Shown here: piece by piece, positions 24,866 to 36,795 of the stretch
Layout of the letters: every line of letters begins with the position of its first letter
How positions within the stretch are numbered: position 1 is the stretch's first letter
NCBI GenBank assembly: GCA_013399115.1
Contig: VXAA01007176.1
Span: 1 to 64,000, forward strand
DNA length: 64,000 bases
Direction: 5' to 3'
Source of the DNA: Anseranas semipalmata
Taxonomy: Eukaryota; Chordata; Aves; Anseriformes; Anseranatidae
Notes under the pieces: model-generated
Told to the model about the DNA's origin: nothing
The model's input: the letters and a program-made list of their open reading frames with translations, nothing else
Database searches by the model: none
Made by a program: the position numbers and the translations under genes

Positions 24866-26313
24866 ATAAGGTCTGGCAGGTCTTCTCTGGCTATTTAGGA
24901 AACTATTGCTGAAGTTTTCCTGTTCCATCCTGTTGCCTGAGGTGTCTGCCCAGCAGCTGCAGAGTTAACATGGAGAAAACCCCAGAGCACCAAGCTGACA
25001 GCCCAGGCTGTGGGAGTACCCATGAAGGTGGGTGGCTGAGACACACTTGTTTTTGCTGTGGGTGGAGGAGCCCCTGGAAGAGGGGTGGGGGCTGGAGATG
25101 GGGATGTCTCCAGCTACTCAATTCTTCCTGTCCCCAGCAGCTTCCACTTAGAAGTGAGCGTTGGTGCAGCAGGATGTTCTCTCGGCCAGCAGTTCCCAAA
25201 TGAAGAACAGCTCAGCAAGGTGAGGCTCTGTAACTAGCTAAGCCTTAAGTTTGTTCCTCTCTGGTGCTTGGTCTGGCGTGGTAGGAGGGAGACCTACAGC
25301 TGGCCTTTCATCTTGGTGGACAAGGGACAGAACAGCCTGGCAGCTGTTAGTGCTTGTTTTTAAAGCTCTTTCAGCGAGTGCATTTGGCAGCTTCCCCTCG
25401 ACCTCCGCAGCCAGCTTTGCGAGGGAAGCGGTGATCTGTAGTTGTGACCACAAGTCGGCAGGCGAGGCCTGGCCTGTGGTGAGACCTCAGTGAGCGCTCG
25501 CTCTCACTGCCTATCTGCATCAGCCAGTATTGCCCGCTTTTAAGCAGCACATTGATGTTTTCTGCTGCTCTTTCCCTGCTTCCCACACACCAGGTCCTCT
25601 CTCTGAAGTACCACAGCTGGCTGCCTAGTTGCAACTGCCTGCACCTCACCCCACCTGTGTCCGTTATCTGCTGCGAAGTGTCGGCGGTTTTCGTACTAGC
25701 AGTGATATTCTTGTGCTGTGTTGAAAATGGCACTGGACTTTTATGTGGTGCACTAAGAGCTTTGGCTGGGTATTTAGAAATACATTTATTACAGCCAGGC
25801 GTTTCTGGCTGCTGTCGTCAAAGTACGTGCCCCTCTGTGGACAAGCACCCTGGGGTCCACCTCATTTTTTCAGCCTTGAGGGTTTCTGAAAGTGTGCTGG
25901 GGATCAGCCTGAGGGGCTGAGGCCACGCAGTGAGAAACCCATCTCTCAGGGAACTCCATGAGGGTCTTGCTGGCAGCAGGGAAGACATGGCAGCAGAAGT
26001 CTTCCTATACGTGCTGACGGGATGCTTAGCACGCCTCCGGTTAACCTAGGTCACAGCCCGTGCCATTGCAGCCCCGCTGCCGCTGCTACCCGGGCTGGGA
26101 CGAAGCCTGCAGGGGTGTGCGTGCATCGGCTGCCCTCATGTCCACGTGGGGTGGATGCATTCAGGGGGCAGTGGTTCAGCTGGGGCATTTCTTCCACGAA
26201 TGCCTTACTGTACAACTTCATGCTAGCTTTTAGATAGCGAACAACATGGACCAGTGGATAGTGGACTCTGAGTGTTCTGGGTCTGCGTATTTGTTCTCCT
26301 ACAACACGCTGTT

Positions 26314-26390
26314 TGTGCATGTGTGTGTGTGCACATATATGTAATTATGTATAACATGAACACATGTATAAATACATACATATGTAATAT
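26314..26390. repeat. TG/TA-rich alternating purine-pyrimidine repeat
   Basis: GCATGTGTGTGTGTGCACATATATG and further degenerate TA/CA dinucleotides. Confidence 0.85.
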
Positions 26391-27890
26391 CAAAGGCAGA
26401 ATAGCTTGTCCTGTTTTATTGCATAGACTATACATAGCCAGGAGCTCACTGCAGATCCTTTGCTTCCCATTTGCAATTACGTGGGTCACATCCCTTCCCA
26501 CAAACAGTTATATAAGTCTCCCATGGCAACTGCAGCAGTTGCACAGAAAAATAACGTTAGGGAAATATGTATATTTAGCTATTGCAATGAAAAAGGGCAT
26601 CTTCCAAGGGTAATCGAATACCCAAACACCAAATTCTTTCACTACTCTTGAGAGAGGCTGGAAACAGTTTCCCCTTGCTAGGCTCTGTCTGAGCTCAGCT
26701 GGAAGCAAGGAGGGCAGGCAGAGCTTTTTATCTGGCAGAAACAGGTACAGCGTAGTTAGGAAATCTTCGGTCCCGTAGTATTTGCAGTCTGTATTTTAGC
26801 CACTGGGTGCCGCTACCCATTCAGTTGACAAAAGCAATTTCTTCAGCAAATATGAAATAGTAATTTTAGCAGCATGCGTTGTTGTAACTCGGCCTGTGAC
26901 AGCAGGTTTTGTGGGGCTGCCTGATGCCCGAAGGTTTGTACAATAACCCTCTTCTCACAGTCGCTGATGAGAGTAAGTTCAGCTGCAGTCAAGATGTTTC
27001 TTCACAGAAGGGTGACTTTTTATTAAAATGCACAAGTGATAGGTGAGTGGAATTAATAATAAAAGGACGTAAAAAAGAACTTTAAGAGGTATTTCATAAA
27101 CATCGTATGGCTTATAAAGAAGGCTAAAAAACCTGATTCTTATGATATGATTCAAGATGAAGCCACTGAATATAAGCTATGCATCTCTAGTGTTATACAA
27201 ACTCATAAAAAGGTATTAGTGAAATTAGATGATTAATTAATCCTATTCCAAAGCTCATGAATTACTTCAAACATCTCCTTCCTACTCATTAAGAAAGTGC
27301 TGTTTCACATTTTTTTTAATCAATTGCAGATTTTTAAAAACTACTTCCTTACGTTATCCTCACTATTGTTGTGATCTTTGTTATGTCAGGAACTGCTGGA
27401 TGTAAATGCAACACAATCACAGCTGTCTAATGGTATATTCAGACGAGGACATTTATTTGCAGCCCTCAGTAGTTAGGAAAATGCGTATTTTCTTACATGG
27501 GAAAAGCATGTCTCAACATAAACAACTGCTTATTGAAAAGCCCATCAGCATTTTGCAGCAACTTCAGGTACGTGGAGAAAATGCAGTGCTGTCAAGTCAT
27601 GTCTCCAACAGCAGATGGGCAGGTGCCAGCTGGAAGCCACTGACAAAGCTCTCTCCTTGGAGGGGCAACGACAAAAGGTGGGGAGAGGAGGATGTGGTGG
27701 TTGGCCAGAAAAGAAGAGGGAAGGGGTGGTAGCAGCAGCACTAGGGCCAAGTGGAAGGAGAAAAAGCAGCAGAATTTGAGAGAGGGCATGTAATGTTACT
27801 GATTTTCTCTAGTGAGGCTCTCTTATGAAACAGTTAGGAGCCACTGACCTAGATTTCATGGTTCTGCAGGGGATAGACACCATCTTCTTA

Positions 27891-27930
27891 TCCTGGAATC
27901 CATAACTTCTTCCTGGAAATCATAACTTCT
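27891..27930. repeat. 20-bp direct tandem duplication
   Basis: Two adjacent 20-bp copies beginning TCCTGGAA and ending CATAACTTCT differ at two adjacent positions. Confidence 0.9.
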
Positions 27931-28469
27931 TGAATGCTGTTGGAATCTGGCCAAATCAGATGTAATTTCACTGATCCTCTGCCTGAAATCAATTTATGAT
28001 AGTGCAGCATTGAGAGAGCCTTGCAAATAACTTCACCAAGCTGTTCTTGATTGTAGAGTGGATTTCATATTTTAAACAGAAATTTGCCTCTATTCATAGC
28101 CAGTTGCTTTTACTTTCCTGATATTAGCTCATGCAACAGTGAGTTTCAGGCATGCATTTCAATGTCAAGCCTTTGAAAAGAATTTCACATTTTTTGGTTA
28201 TTTATATATCACCTTGTTTCACTTCTCTGTGTTCTGCAAGACCCATGATTTTAAAGAGTAAATAAAAGAAATTAAGGGTGGCTTCATGCCATTTCCGTGC
28301 AAGGTACAGGACTGATGTTCCCACAGGAAATAATCTTCTCGACTCCCTAAATGTGAGCTCAGTAAAAATCCCCAGATTCTCATTAAATGGCTGGAATGTG
28401 TCAGACTGTAGAAATCAAAACACTCTGCTGAAATAGTTCAGAGAAAGTTCTGGCAGCCTCCTGCCTGAT

Positions 28470-28508
28470 GTGTACGTGAGTGTGTGCATGTACATATGCA
28501 CATACGTT
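28470..28508. repeat. Degenerate TG/CA repeat
   Basis: GTACGTGAGTGTGTGCATG and the following ACATATGCACATAC form an imperfect alternating purine-pyrimidine stretch. Confidence 0.7.
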
Positions 28509-31500
28509 CTCCTGCCCTGCTCCATGGCACCTTGGCTGCTGGGATGCCGCTGGTGTTGGATCCAAGCAGCCCACGGCCATATCTCCTTTCAGAGAGCAGT
28601 GTGGTATCTGCTCCACAACAGGAGGAAAACACCTTCCAAAATACCCAAATCCTCTTCTAGACAAATTCATGTTGCTCTGGCAAGTCCCATCGCCATCTTA
28701 AAACCCTTATTTTCCCTAGAGAGGTGCTGCTCTGAGGTTTTGTCTGCACGAGCTGTTTACTCGCAGGTTGGCTAGTGCCATGTGGGGTCACTGTTGCGGT
28801 ACGGCCATGAACTTGTGTCCTGGGAGAAGTGATGGTCCACAGAGCTGACGTGTTGGGGCAGGCAGGTCCCCTGCCTGCCTGCACCCTCCTGCCCTTCCCT
28901 GGTGAGCACTGTGGTGCAAGGGACTCTTCGGTGGCAGTGAGGGCAGGAGCTGGAAGGGCACTCGCGGTTGTTGGAAGAGCAGAACAGGCACTTGACTCTA
29001 TTTGCAGATGTAATCAATGCTGTGTTTTCCCAGACTGATACCTAAATCCCCTTTTCCTTAATAAAGACCTCTGTGTTTGCATTGTTTCTCACGTGCCTGC
29101 GTGCAGCAGGTGTAAAGGCACGCAAGGCCAGTGCCTTTAGCTTTCACAGGTCTCAGGAAGTGGGCTCAAGTTGCTAAGCCACTTGGCAGATGATTGACAA
29201 TTGCATTCACCACGGTGGGAAAGAACAATATTTATTTAAAGAAGTAAGCTAATGAAGAAGACGGCGGAAGGATGGGGGAGGAGGCAGTCACACGGCCCAA
29301 CTGCCAGAGGACTTGCTGGCGGACAGCCGGCGTTTCGTATACCGTAGAAGTTTGCGCTAAACAAAGACAACTGGTTTCGTCCTTCAGAGTTTGCCCAGGC
29401 AGAGCACTGGTGAAACTCGGCTGTGCTTTTTCCAAAAAGATCTGACAGGAGCAAAAGTGCAAATGCATGGAAGGAGGTTTGATGGCGGCAGCCACTTTTT
29501 TTGATGCCCTGCACAGGCAAACTGGCGGGAGCAGGAATCTAGGATTTCCTGCAGAAAAATGCGGTGTGGTCTTCTGTAGTGAAGACTGGAGAATAAAACA
29601 GCGAGAGACCTACTAAGCTCCTCAGCAGGGGAAAGAGCCTGCCCACCTTCACGTGCACAGCTGAACAAATACTCTGCCTGTGCTGCAATCCAAAGATGCA
29701 GTGTCTGAGCCTCCTTGCCACTATTAGCTTTCTAATCACGGCATAGCAACAGCAGCCTTCAGCTGAAGCTTGCACAACTCTTGCAAAAATCAGTGCTACT
29801 GCATCTTGGCTAGAGCTGTTTTGGGTATTCCTGAAATGCATTGCAGAAATAATCCTAGCCTGATTGCCTTCTGGAGATCTTGTTCTGACCTTAAAACAAC
29901 GAAAGCTCACGGGAAAGAAATGAGCCTGCAGAAGAATCCAAACGCCTCAGACAGGCTCCTTTGCTCTCTATGGATGGTCCCAAACCTGGGGCCTGAACAG
30001 AACTGCCATTGCAATTAGTGACTTCAGGGGAACATAGAAGGGGCTCTTTTTACTACGGTGAGACTCGTAAGATGATCTCTTTCCCAGCCCTAAGCTCCCA
30101 CTGGTCCAATAATAACCAATAACTGGGATTTCCATCATATGCATCCTCTGGGAGACACATATATCACTGAATCAGATTGCAAGTTTCCTTGTGATGTGAC
30201 TGCCATAAGCCTGGCAAATCAAAGAGTGCTGACAGCTCACTGAAGGAAGGGATACTGAGCAGAGCTGGACAGGAATTTTTCAACAAAACATCATGTCAAC
30301 ACCAAAACATTTAAAGGAAACAATACGAGTGCCAGTGAAAGTTTAATGAGGAAGGTATTTCAGAGGGAGACCCATCCACTTCCAACTGATCCACAGTGAT
30401 GGATGTTATCTGGCAAGCAACACGGGTCTCCCTTCCGACGAAACCACCACGTGCGCAATTTGCGCGTGGGTGTCTCCCTCTGCCCCGGCCCGCTGGAGCT
30501 GCCGCGCAGGACATACGCTGAGAGTGTGCTGCTTTCAGAGACGGTCTGCCAGATGGCATCCTCCCGTGCGGAATTAGAGATGAAGCGTGTTGGCAGACAC
30601 TCTTTGGGAACCGGGAGATGTCTGTCTCTCAAGAAGGCGAGATGCTTCCAGTCCCTTTTCCAGGGAAGCTTACTGCTTCACCTCGCTTCAGATCAGCAGC
30701 TCCCACTTCCCACCAACCGCAGGACCCAGAACTCCCGAGTGTTCTGGAATTACGGACACCACCCAGAATAGCTGAACCCCCTGTTCCACCATTTTATTTC
30801 CAGTGCTTCAAAACCCCGTTTGATTATGTGCTACAATGATAGTAAGACTTTTGCAGGTCTAGGTTGATACAATATATTTAAATCCTTAAAAGTAAACTGT
30901 TTTGATAGTGTCTAGAAGCAAAAACTAAACAAACAAACAAGCAAACAAAAACCCTCTTAAAATGTTCTTTTAATAAAGAACTTTCCTAGTTTTGAATTAT
31001 TTGCAGCAAGTTTCCACAATGAGGTATTTGAGACCAAAAGATTATATCTGACAAATCTAAGACTAAGATAGATTAGATTTAGCATCTCAGTCCTGTGCTG
31101 GCGATATTACAGTCACACACCTACGGTGGGGCGGCTTGCCTGATTTCCACGGACGCCATTTGAGATGGATGGCCTGCCTATTCCCTTGTGCAGAGACCAA
31201 CTTTCATGTATTAACTAAAGGACTCGCAACAGGTGTAAACAACTTTCCATTAGAGGTAAAGTTCACGACACATTAGACAACATCACACTTCAACCTTCCA
31301 AGATCTAATTTAATTCCTAGGATCAATAGCTCATGTTACTAATACATTTTGCCAAAACCCTGGGATCATGTCCTACATATTACGGTAATTCTTTCCAGAA
31401 GAATTTCGATTTGTAAATAATGAAGAGCTCGTACAACTCCTTCTGTTAGCAGCACTGCCGGGCCTTTTGCCAGTTTGTAAGCTGAAGAATTTTGGTGTTT

Positions 31501-32883
31501 AGTGCTCCCATCTGTTCAGAAAGCCTCAGGGTGAGTAGTTATCAAAAGCAATATGTGGGCTTTTTTATTCCATGTCTGTGATTTTATGACACACTTTGTC
31601 ACAAAACAGGCCACTCGGGACAGGAGATTTCCCTCCCCATGAGCCTCTCTGCCTGGGGAACCTCTGAAGTCCTACATACTTGATTTTTGCCCAATCTTGA
31701 TTCAAGCAGACTAAAAGTTGCACAAATATCTAATAATTCCCATCTTTCATGCTTCAGATAGAAACATCACCGAGTGTTTAACAGTTACGAAAGAATTAAA
31801 ATCTCCGGCATGTATATAGTCAGTGCAGAGGAATTCAATAAACACAGCTCTATGTGAACGAGGGCTTTGAAGGCAGCTCAGCTGTCAAGGTATAAGGAAA
31901 CTTTTGTTCCCCAAATGTATGCTTCAAATGCACCCTTCCACTGCACCAAGTTTGTGAAGGCAGGCGCTCCTCTTCCCGCAGGGACCGCCGGGGGGACTTG
32001 GGGCAGCAGGCAGCCTGGCTGCTCCACAGGGACTGCCTGGTGGGAGCTGGTCCAGTGCGCCCCAGGGAACAGCGTTCATGCTGTGTTTCAGGTGGGCCAC
32101 CTCAACCCTCCCGGCTTGAACGTGCTCCAGTATAAAGATTATTTTCCACAAGTGACCATTTCATTAGAAGTCACTCTGGACACACAAGGGCAGGTAGTTT
32201 GGCAGCTACATGCTCTCTACACGCTGTGCCAATAGACCATTTGTCATCTGTCCTCTGTCCCACCATGCAGACACTCTCCTCTCCTGCTGAAGGTGCTCTC
32301 TGCCTCTTCAAACCCTGGGTAAGTGGGTCATGTTGCGCTAGCACTTGCATTGCATCTTGTGCAGGCTCTCTACAAAGGAAAGAGCTGCACAAAATAGAGG
32401 TTGTCATTGACTTCTCCTTCTGGAGGCACAGGTTTTGGGGCAGATGTCCATGGCGCAGCTTCAGGGCTGGTGGTACCCGTTGCGGTCAGCAGATCTCACT
32501 GTCAGCAGCAGTGGGAAACGTCAGTCTTCGTAGAAACCTCTTAGTGGTTCATCAAAAGAAAGTTACTTCTCAGCACTGCACCCAGGGATTTTGAACTCCT
32601 GTGTGATGCCAGGATACACAGTGATTCCTCTCTCTGCATTTCATTTCTTCAGGAAGGCTTAGCTGTACAAATTAAGAAACTGTACTCCTGAATTGGGCAA
32701 AATAAGGGAAAAACTCAGAGGAGCCTTAGATAACAAGTAGATTTTTAATTGCTGTTTAAAGTTTCCAGTTTATGGACAGTAGCTTCTTCAGGGTTCATTC
32801 TTGGTCTGCTTTAACTCGGAAGACTCACTGTGGAGATAATCAAGAGCAGGATCCTAAACGTTTGCTGAAGTTTCTGCACTGTT

Positions 32884-32946
32884 TGTTGTAAATGTTGTAA
32901 ATGTTGTAAAAGTTATAAATTTTGTCAATGTTGTAAATGTTGATAG
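32884..32946. repeat. 9-bp minisatellite, unit TGTTGTAAA, about 7 copies
   Basis: Units 1-3 (32884-32910) and unit 6 (32929-32937) are identical TGTTGTAAA; units 4, 5 and 7 are diverged but keep the 9-bp register. Confidence 0.92.
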
Positions 32947-33212
32947 TTTTTGTTATGTTCATCCACTAAAAACTGGTGGTTTCATGTGGCTGTGTTTTAG
33001 CAGAGCAGAAAACAGACAAAATTCAAATGAACTCTATTACTAAAATTAAAACCAGTACTAAGAACTCAGAATTCAAATGAGCTCCTGGAAGAAGCTTGGC
33101 ATAGCAGACACAAGGTGAGGAAGAAATGTCAAAACATAATCCTGAGAAGGAGCTCCAAGGAATCATTTTTTAACACCCTTTTATCTCCGAATCAGACAAT
33201 TTCCATATTCAT

Positions 33213-33240
33213 TAGATAACTGTATCTGTACAGTTATCTA
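33213..33240. repeat. Perfect 12-bp inverted repeat, 4-nt loop
   Basis: TAGATAACTGTA (33213-33224) and TACAGTTATCTA (33229-33240) are exact reverse complements around TCTG. Confidence 0.92.
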
Positions 33241-33879
33241 TAACTCCACACTAACTCAGCGTACCGCATTCTCCTGGTTTCACATAACTTTGCCTGCATT
33301 TACATTGCAATCTCATTACAATTATGAAGCAACCTTCACTCAACTTGCACACATCTATCCAACATGTCAGAGTCAGAACAGTTGCCATTAAAAAATTCTC
33401 AGCTACAACTGTCAGAGCTGCTTTTCCTTTACTTACAATGCATTCCAGTCCTAACGAACCGGCACAGCAAGAGGTTTACTGCCTTCCTGCTTGGTTAAGC
33501 AACAACAGGAGCCTTCCCTGTTGATACAGATCATCTAAAAACTGGTCTGCTTTGTATTTGTTATCAAATCTTCTAATTCACCCCAGCTAATTAGGCCTTT
33601 GCCTTCCAGACCCCAATTCTGCTCTCACTACTGTGCTTAGGTTTCACTTTTAGTTGTCTTGTGTACGTGCAACTGAGCAATGCTGTTTTTGTTAAATTTC
33701 CCACCTTAAGAGAGATCTTTTGGAAAGCAATGAGAAGAGTCTAAAACCAGTACCTGGGTGAGATTTAGGCATGTTATTCCTTGTTTTCACTGAAATGGGA
33801 GGCACATATTTTAAATACCCTTGAAAGCTAGGGCCTTAAGGGCAGGAAATTGTACATTTAGGGCTTTATCCTCAAGCCG

Positions 33880-34210
33880 CTAGAAATCATGGTAACTCCG
33901 GCCGCACACGCGGCTCGCATAACGAGTAACACCGCAGCCNNNNNNNNNNNNNNNNNNNNNNNNNNNNNNNNNNNNNNNNNNNNNNNNNNNNNNNNGAGCT
34001 CTGCCCGCCCCGGCACCACGGCGGGTTCCAGCTGCCACACGCGGCCCAGCATCCCCGCAGCCGCCGGGGACGAAGGTGCGAAGGGCATGGTCCGTCAGGA
34101 AAGGGAGAGGTGGCAGGAGGGCGATCAGCTCGGCACGCTGCCTGGCTGATCCAGCCGTGGTGTTGCCGGCCCTGGAGAGCAAGCACACGCGGCACTGCCG
34201 CGGCCAGGTG
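33880..34210. promoter_or_regulatory. Isolated CpG-rich island, candidate promoter or first exon of unknown transcript
   Basis: The flanks are AT-rich, but this stretch is dense in CpG (for example GGCCGCACACGCGGCTCGC, CCGCAGCCGCCGGGGACGA, GCGGCACTGCCGCGGCC) and contains a 56-N gap at 33940-33995. In minus sense an ATG frame at 34088 runs through the gap to a stop at 33858, but the peptide is unrecognised and low-complexity (Ala/Arg/Gly-rich). It lies about 21 kb upstream of the plexin first exon, so it could be a distal plexin promoter, the start of a noncoding RNA or a GC-rich repeat. Base composition is observed; function is inference. Confidence 0.4.
33940..33995. other. Assembly gap (56 N) in the CpG island
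   Basis: N run inside the GC-rich patch. Confidence 0.99.
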
Positions 34211-34772
34211 TCAACAGGCATTTTATTTGCTTGCTTGTTGGTCTTTTTTGTGTGTCTTCCGCATGATTTCAGCTTGGGCAGAAGCTGTCTGTAGAGTGGC
34301 ATGATGTGCAATGAAAAGCCGTACAGAAATGTATGTCTTTGCGATGGCGGCGATTCTGGATGGTAGCACAGCGTGTCCTGTAGGGCAGGGAGAGCTGTGG
34401 AGGTGCAGAGCAATGAAGTGAAAGAAAAGGTCCCTTTTAGCAGCCAGAAAAGCATATCAGTGTTGACTGGAAGCATTAAGTTTATATCCATGGTTTTATG
34501 GTTTAGAAAGTTTAACTTCCTGGAAATTAATTGGACTTTTTTTTTCTGAGTATGAGTATAGTACACTCGTCAAGGATCCAATGGATGAATTCATGCTTTT
34601 GTATACTTTGCAGCATGGTGCTTGCCACCTGTGGCATTTAGATACAAATGCTCTGCAAGACTTGTTGGCATTTGAAAAACTAAAGTTTTTGGTGGTGTTT
34701 TTTTTTTCTTCAATCTGAAGATGAGCTACAGGAACTTCAATTTTATTTGCCTGAATAGCAAAGCCCTCACTG
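34211..34772. other. No recognised gene
   Basis: AT-rich sequence between the CpG island and the CR1 copy; nothing recognised. Confidence 0.5.
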
Positions 34773-35253
34773 GGCCCCCCACTACAAGAAGGATATTGAG
34801 TTGCTGGAGCATGTGCAGAGAAGAGCAACAAAGCTGGTGAAGGGACTAGAAACCTAGACTTATGAGGAGCAGCTGAGGGAGCTGAGGCTGCTTTGTCTGG
34901 AGAGGAGGCGGGGGAGAGACCTCATCACTGTCTGCAGCTACCTGAAAGGAGGCTGCAGCAAGGAGGGTGTCGGGCTCTTTTCTCATATGACAAATGATAG
35001 GATGTGAAGAAATGGCCTCAAGTTGCACCAGGGGAGGTTTAGATAGGATATCAGGAAGAATTTCTTCACAAAAAAGGTGGGCAAGCGTTGGAACGGGCTG
35101 CCCAGGGAGGTGGTGGAACTGCCATCCTTGGAGGCANTAGGATGTGAAGAAATGGCCTCAAGTTGCACCAGGGGACATGGTTTAGTGGTGGGCTTGGTTA
35201 GGCTGATGGTTTGACTGATGGTCTTTTCCAGCCTAAATGATTCTATGATTCTA
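34773..35253 (+). mobile_element. Young 5'-truncated CR1 with intact 3' terminus
   Basis: It begins in the usual GGGCCCCCCACTACAAGAAG region and continues GATATTGAGTTGCTGGAGCA, then GAGGAGCAGCTGAGGGAGCTG, CTACCTGAAAGGAGGCTGCA, GGCTGCCCAGGGAGGTGGTGG and ACATGGTTTAGTGGTGGGCT. It ends GTCTTTTCCAGCCTAAATGATTCTATGATTCTA, the CR1 terminus with ATTCTATG repeats. It is much less diverged than the other CR1 copies here. A single N at 35137 followed by a 38-bp repeat of 34998-35035 disturbs the 3' half. Confidence 0.95.
35138..35175 (+). repeat. 38-bp duplicate of 34998-35035 next to a single N
   Basis: The bases after the N repeat 34998-35035 exactly, including differences from the usual CR1 sequence at this place. 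The segment stands where CR1 copies normally have the stretch between the lead-in (TGGAGG) and ACATGGTTTAGTGG. Confidence 0.95.
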
Positions 35254-36770
35254 AATTAAATGCACGTGATTTGTTTGTTTTCAGTGCCTGATCTGTCAAC
35301 TTTAAACTCCACAGTGAACAGCCACAAGGAGGCACAAAGCTAGGATTTCATGTTTCCCAGGCAGAGAGCTGCAAGCTCAGGCTCTGAGATATGTGTTTTC
35401 AAGAGTTTCTTTGAATTCTTGGGAGCTGGCCTGATCATTTCTTCTTAAGTGAGTGCTGAGCTGTGGTGGATGGTGCTGTGGGCGCAGGGGGCTTCCACAG
35501 GGAATGGCAGAGTTCCCACGGGTCAGTCCCTCTAGGGATGTGAATCCAGCACCTGTTATTTCTGCTAAGCCTTGAGAGCAGGCTACAGAAGTTCTATTTC
35601 AGCAAAGGCTTTGTTTGCAAGGTGGCTGGAAAGCTCCAAATTAAAACCTGACCACAGCAAATCTTTCTGAGTTCACCAGAGTTTTGTATGCAATTGTTGC
35701 TACAATGTGCAAAAATTTGCTTTTAGAGATCATAAGGAAAGGGAACTCAGCACATAGAAACAAATTGATGACATCATTTTAGAATAGATTTTTTAAAGTA
35801 GCTATTAAAGGGACACTGTACATTAGAAAATTATTAGAGATTTGTTAGAAAGCTAGAATAATGACTTAGAAGCACTTTCAAGTTTTGTCCTTCCTTCCAC
35901 GCTTTATCTGTTTTTGGAGAGGAAGCATCATATTTCTCATTGCTTTAAGAAGCAGTTCCCTGGGCAGAAGAGCTGATGAGCTCTGGTTACTGGTGCCATA
36001 GTGACTAATGATATTCTGTGCCTAATAAGGTGCAAGCTCTGGCTGAAGCATTTCCTATGACTGCAGTAGTTAAACTCCCCTTCTCCTGGGTGGCTTCCCT
36101 TAACATCTAGTAATAGTGTTCAGAGAGACTCAGACTAAGAGTGCTATTTTAGGTCTTTCTCCTCCACCCAGCCAAAAGATCACAAAACGTGTACAGATTT
36201 AATATTTTTAATAATTCTACATCTCTCTCTGATATGGCTGCAACTGACCAAAAGTCATCACGGAGGACAGAGAGAAAGATGGACAGACCTCCAGGCTCTG
36301 TAATCCTATAAAGAGCTGGATATCTGTAGTAAATTTGGCTATAAGTAGTTTCTCTGTAAGCCCTTGCTGGGTGAATGTCCTACACAAGCCACAGGATATC
36401 CTCATTAAGGGACTACACTAGAAAACAGGGAAACTGACTTGAAAGTAATGTCAAAGGTCCAAACCACACTATGTAATGCTGATTTTCTTTTTCTAGTGCA
36501 GTCATCCTGAGTGTTGCCTGTCACTACTGTAAGCTTAGAATAATGACCTTGAAATCACTGTGCCACCTCCCTCTCTGTTGTTTTTCTAAAGTTCCTTTTC
36601 CCTTCTTTGAATTTGAGGCTCACATGCACATCCGTCAAGTCGGCTGTCTGCACGAACATCGTGTGCCTGCATGCACAAGAACACACGTGCTTGTCAAAAT
36701 GTAAAATACGAACTAACAAATTCTCGGTGTTAGGTTATTTCCAGCATTACTAACAATTCAAATAAAATAA

Positions 36771-36795
36771 TGTATATGTATGTGTATGTGTATAT
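36771..36795. repeat. TGTA/TATG microsatellite
   Basis: TGTATATGTATGTGTATGTG and a few more bases of alternating TG/TA. Confidence 0.85.

Larger units (their letters stand above)
24866..33879. other. No recognised gene; several simple repeats and hairpins
   Basis: Composition varies: GC-richer patches near 24900-26240, 28500-29000 and 30400-30760, the rest AT-rich. Open frames up to about 130 codons occur on both strands and overlap one another, with no recognisable domain. Named repeats inside are listed separately. Confidence 0.5.
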
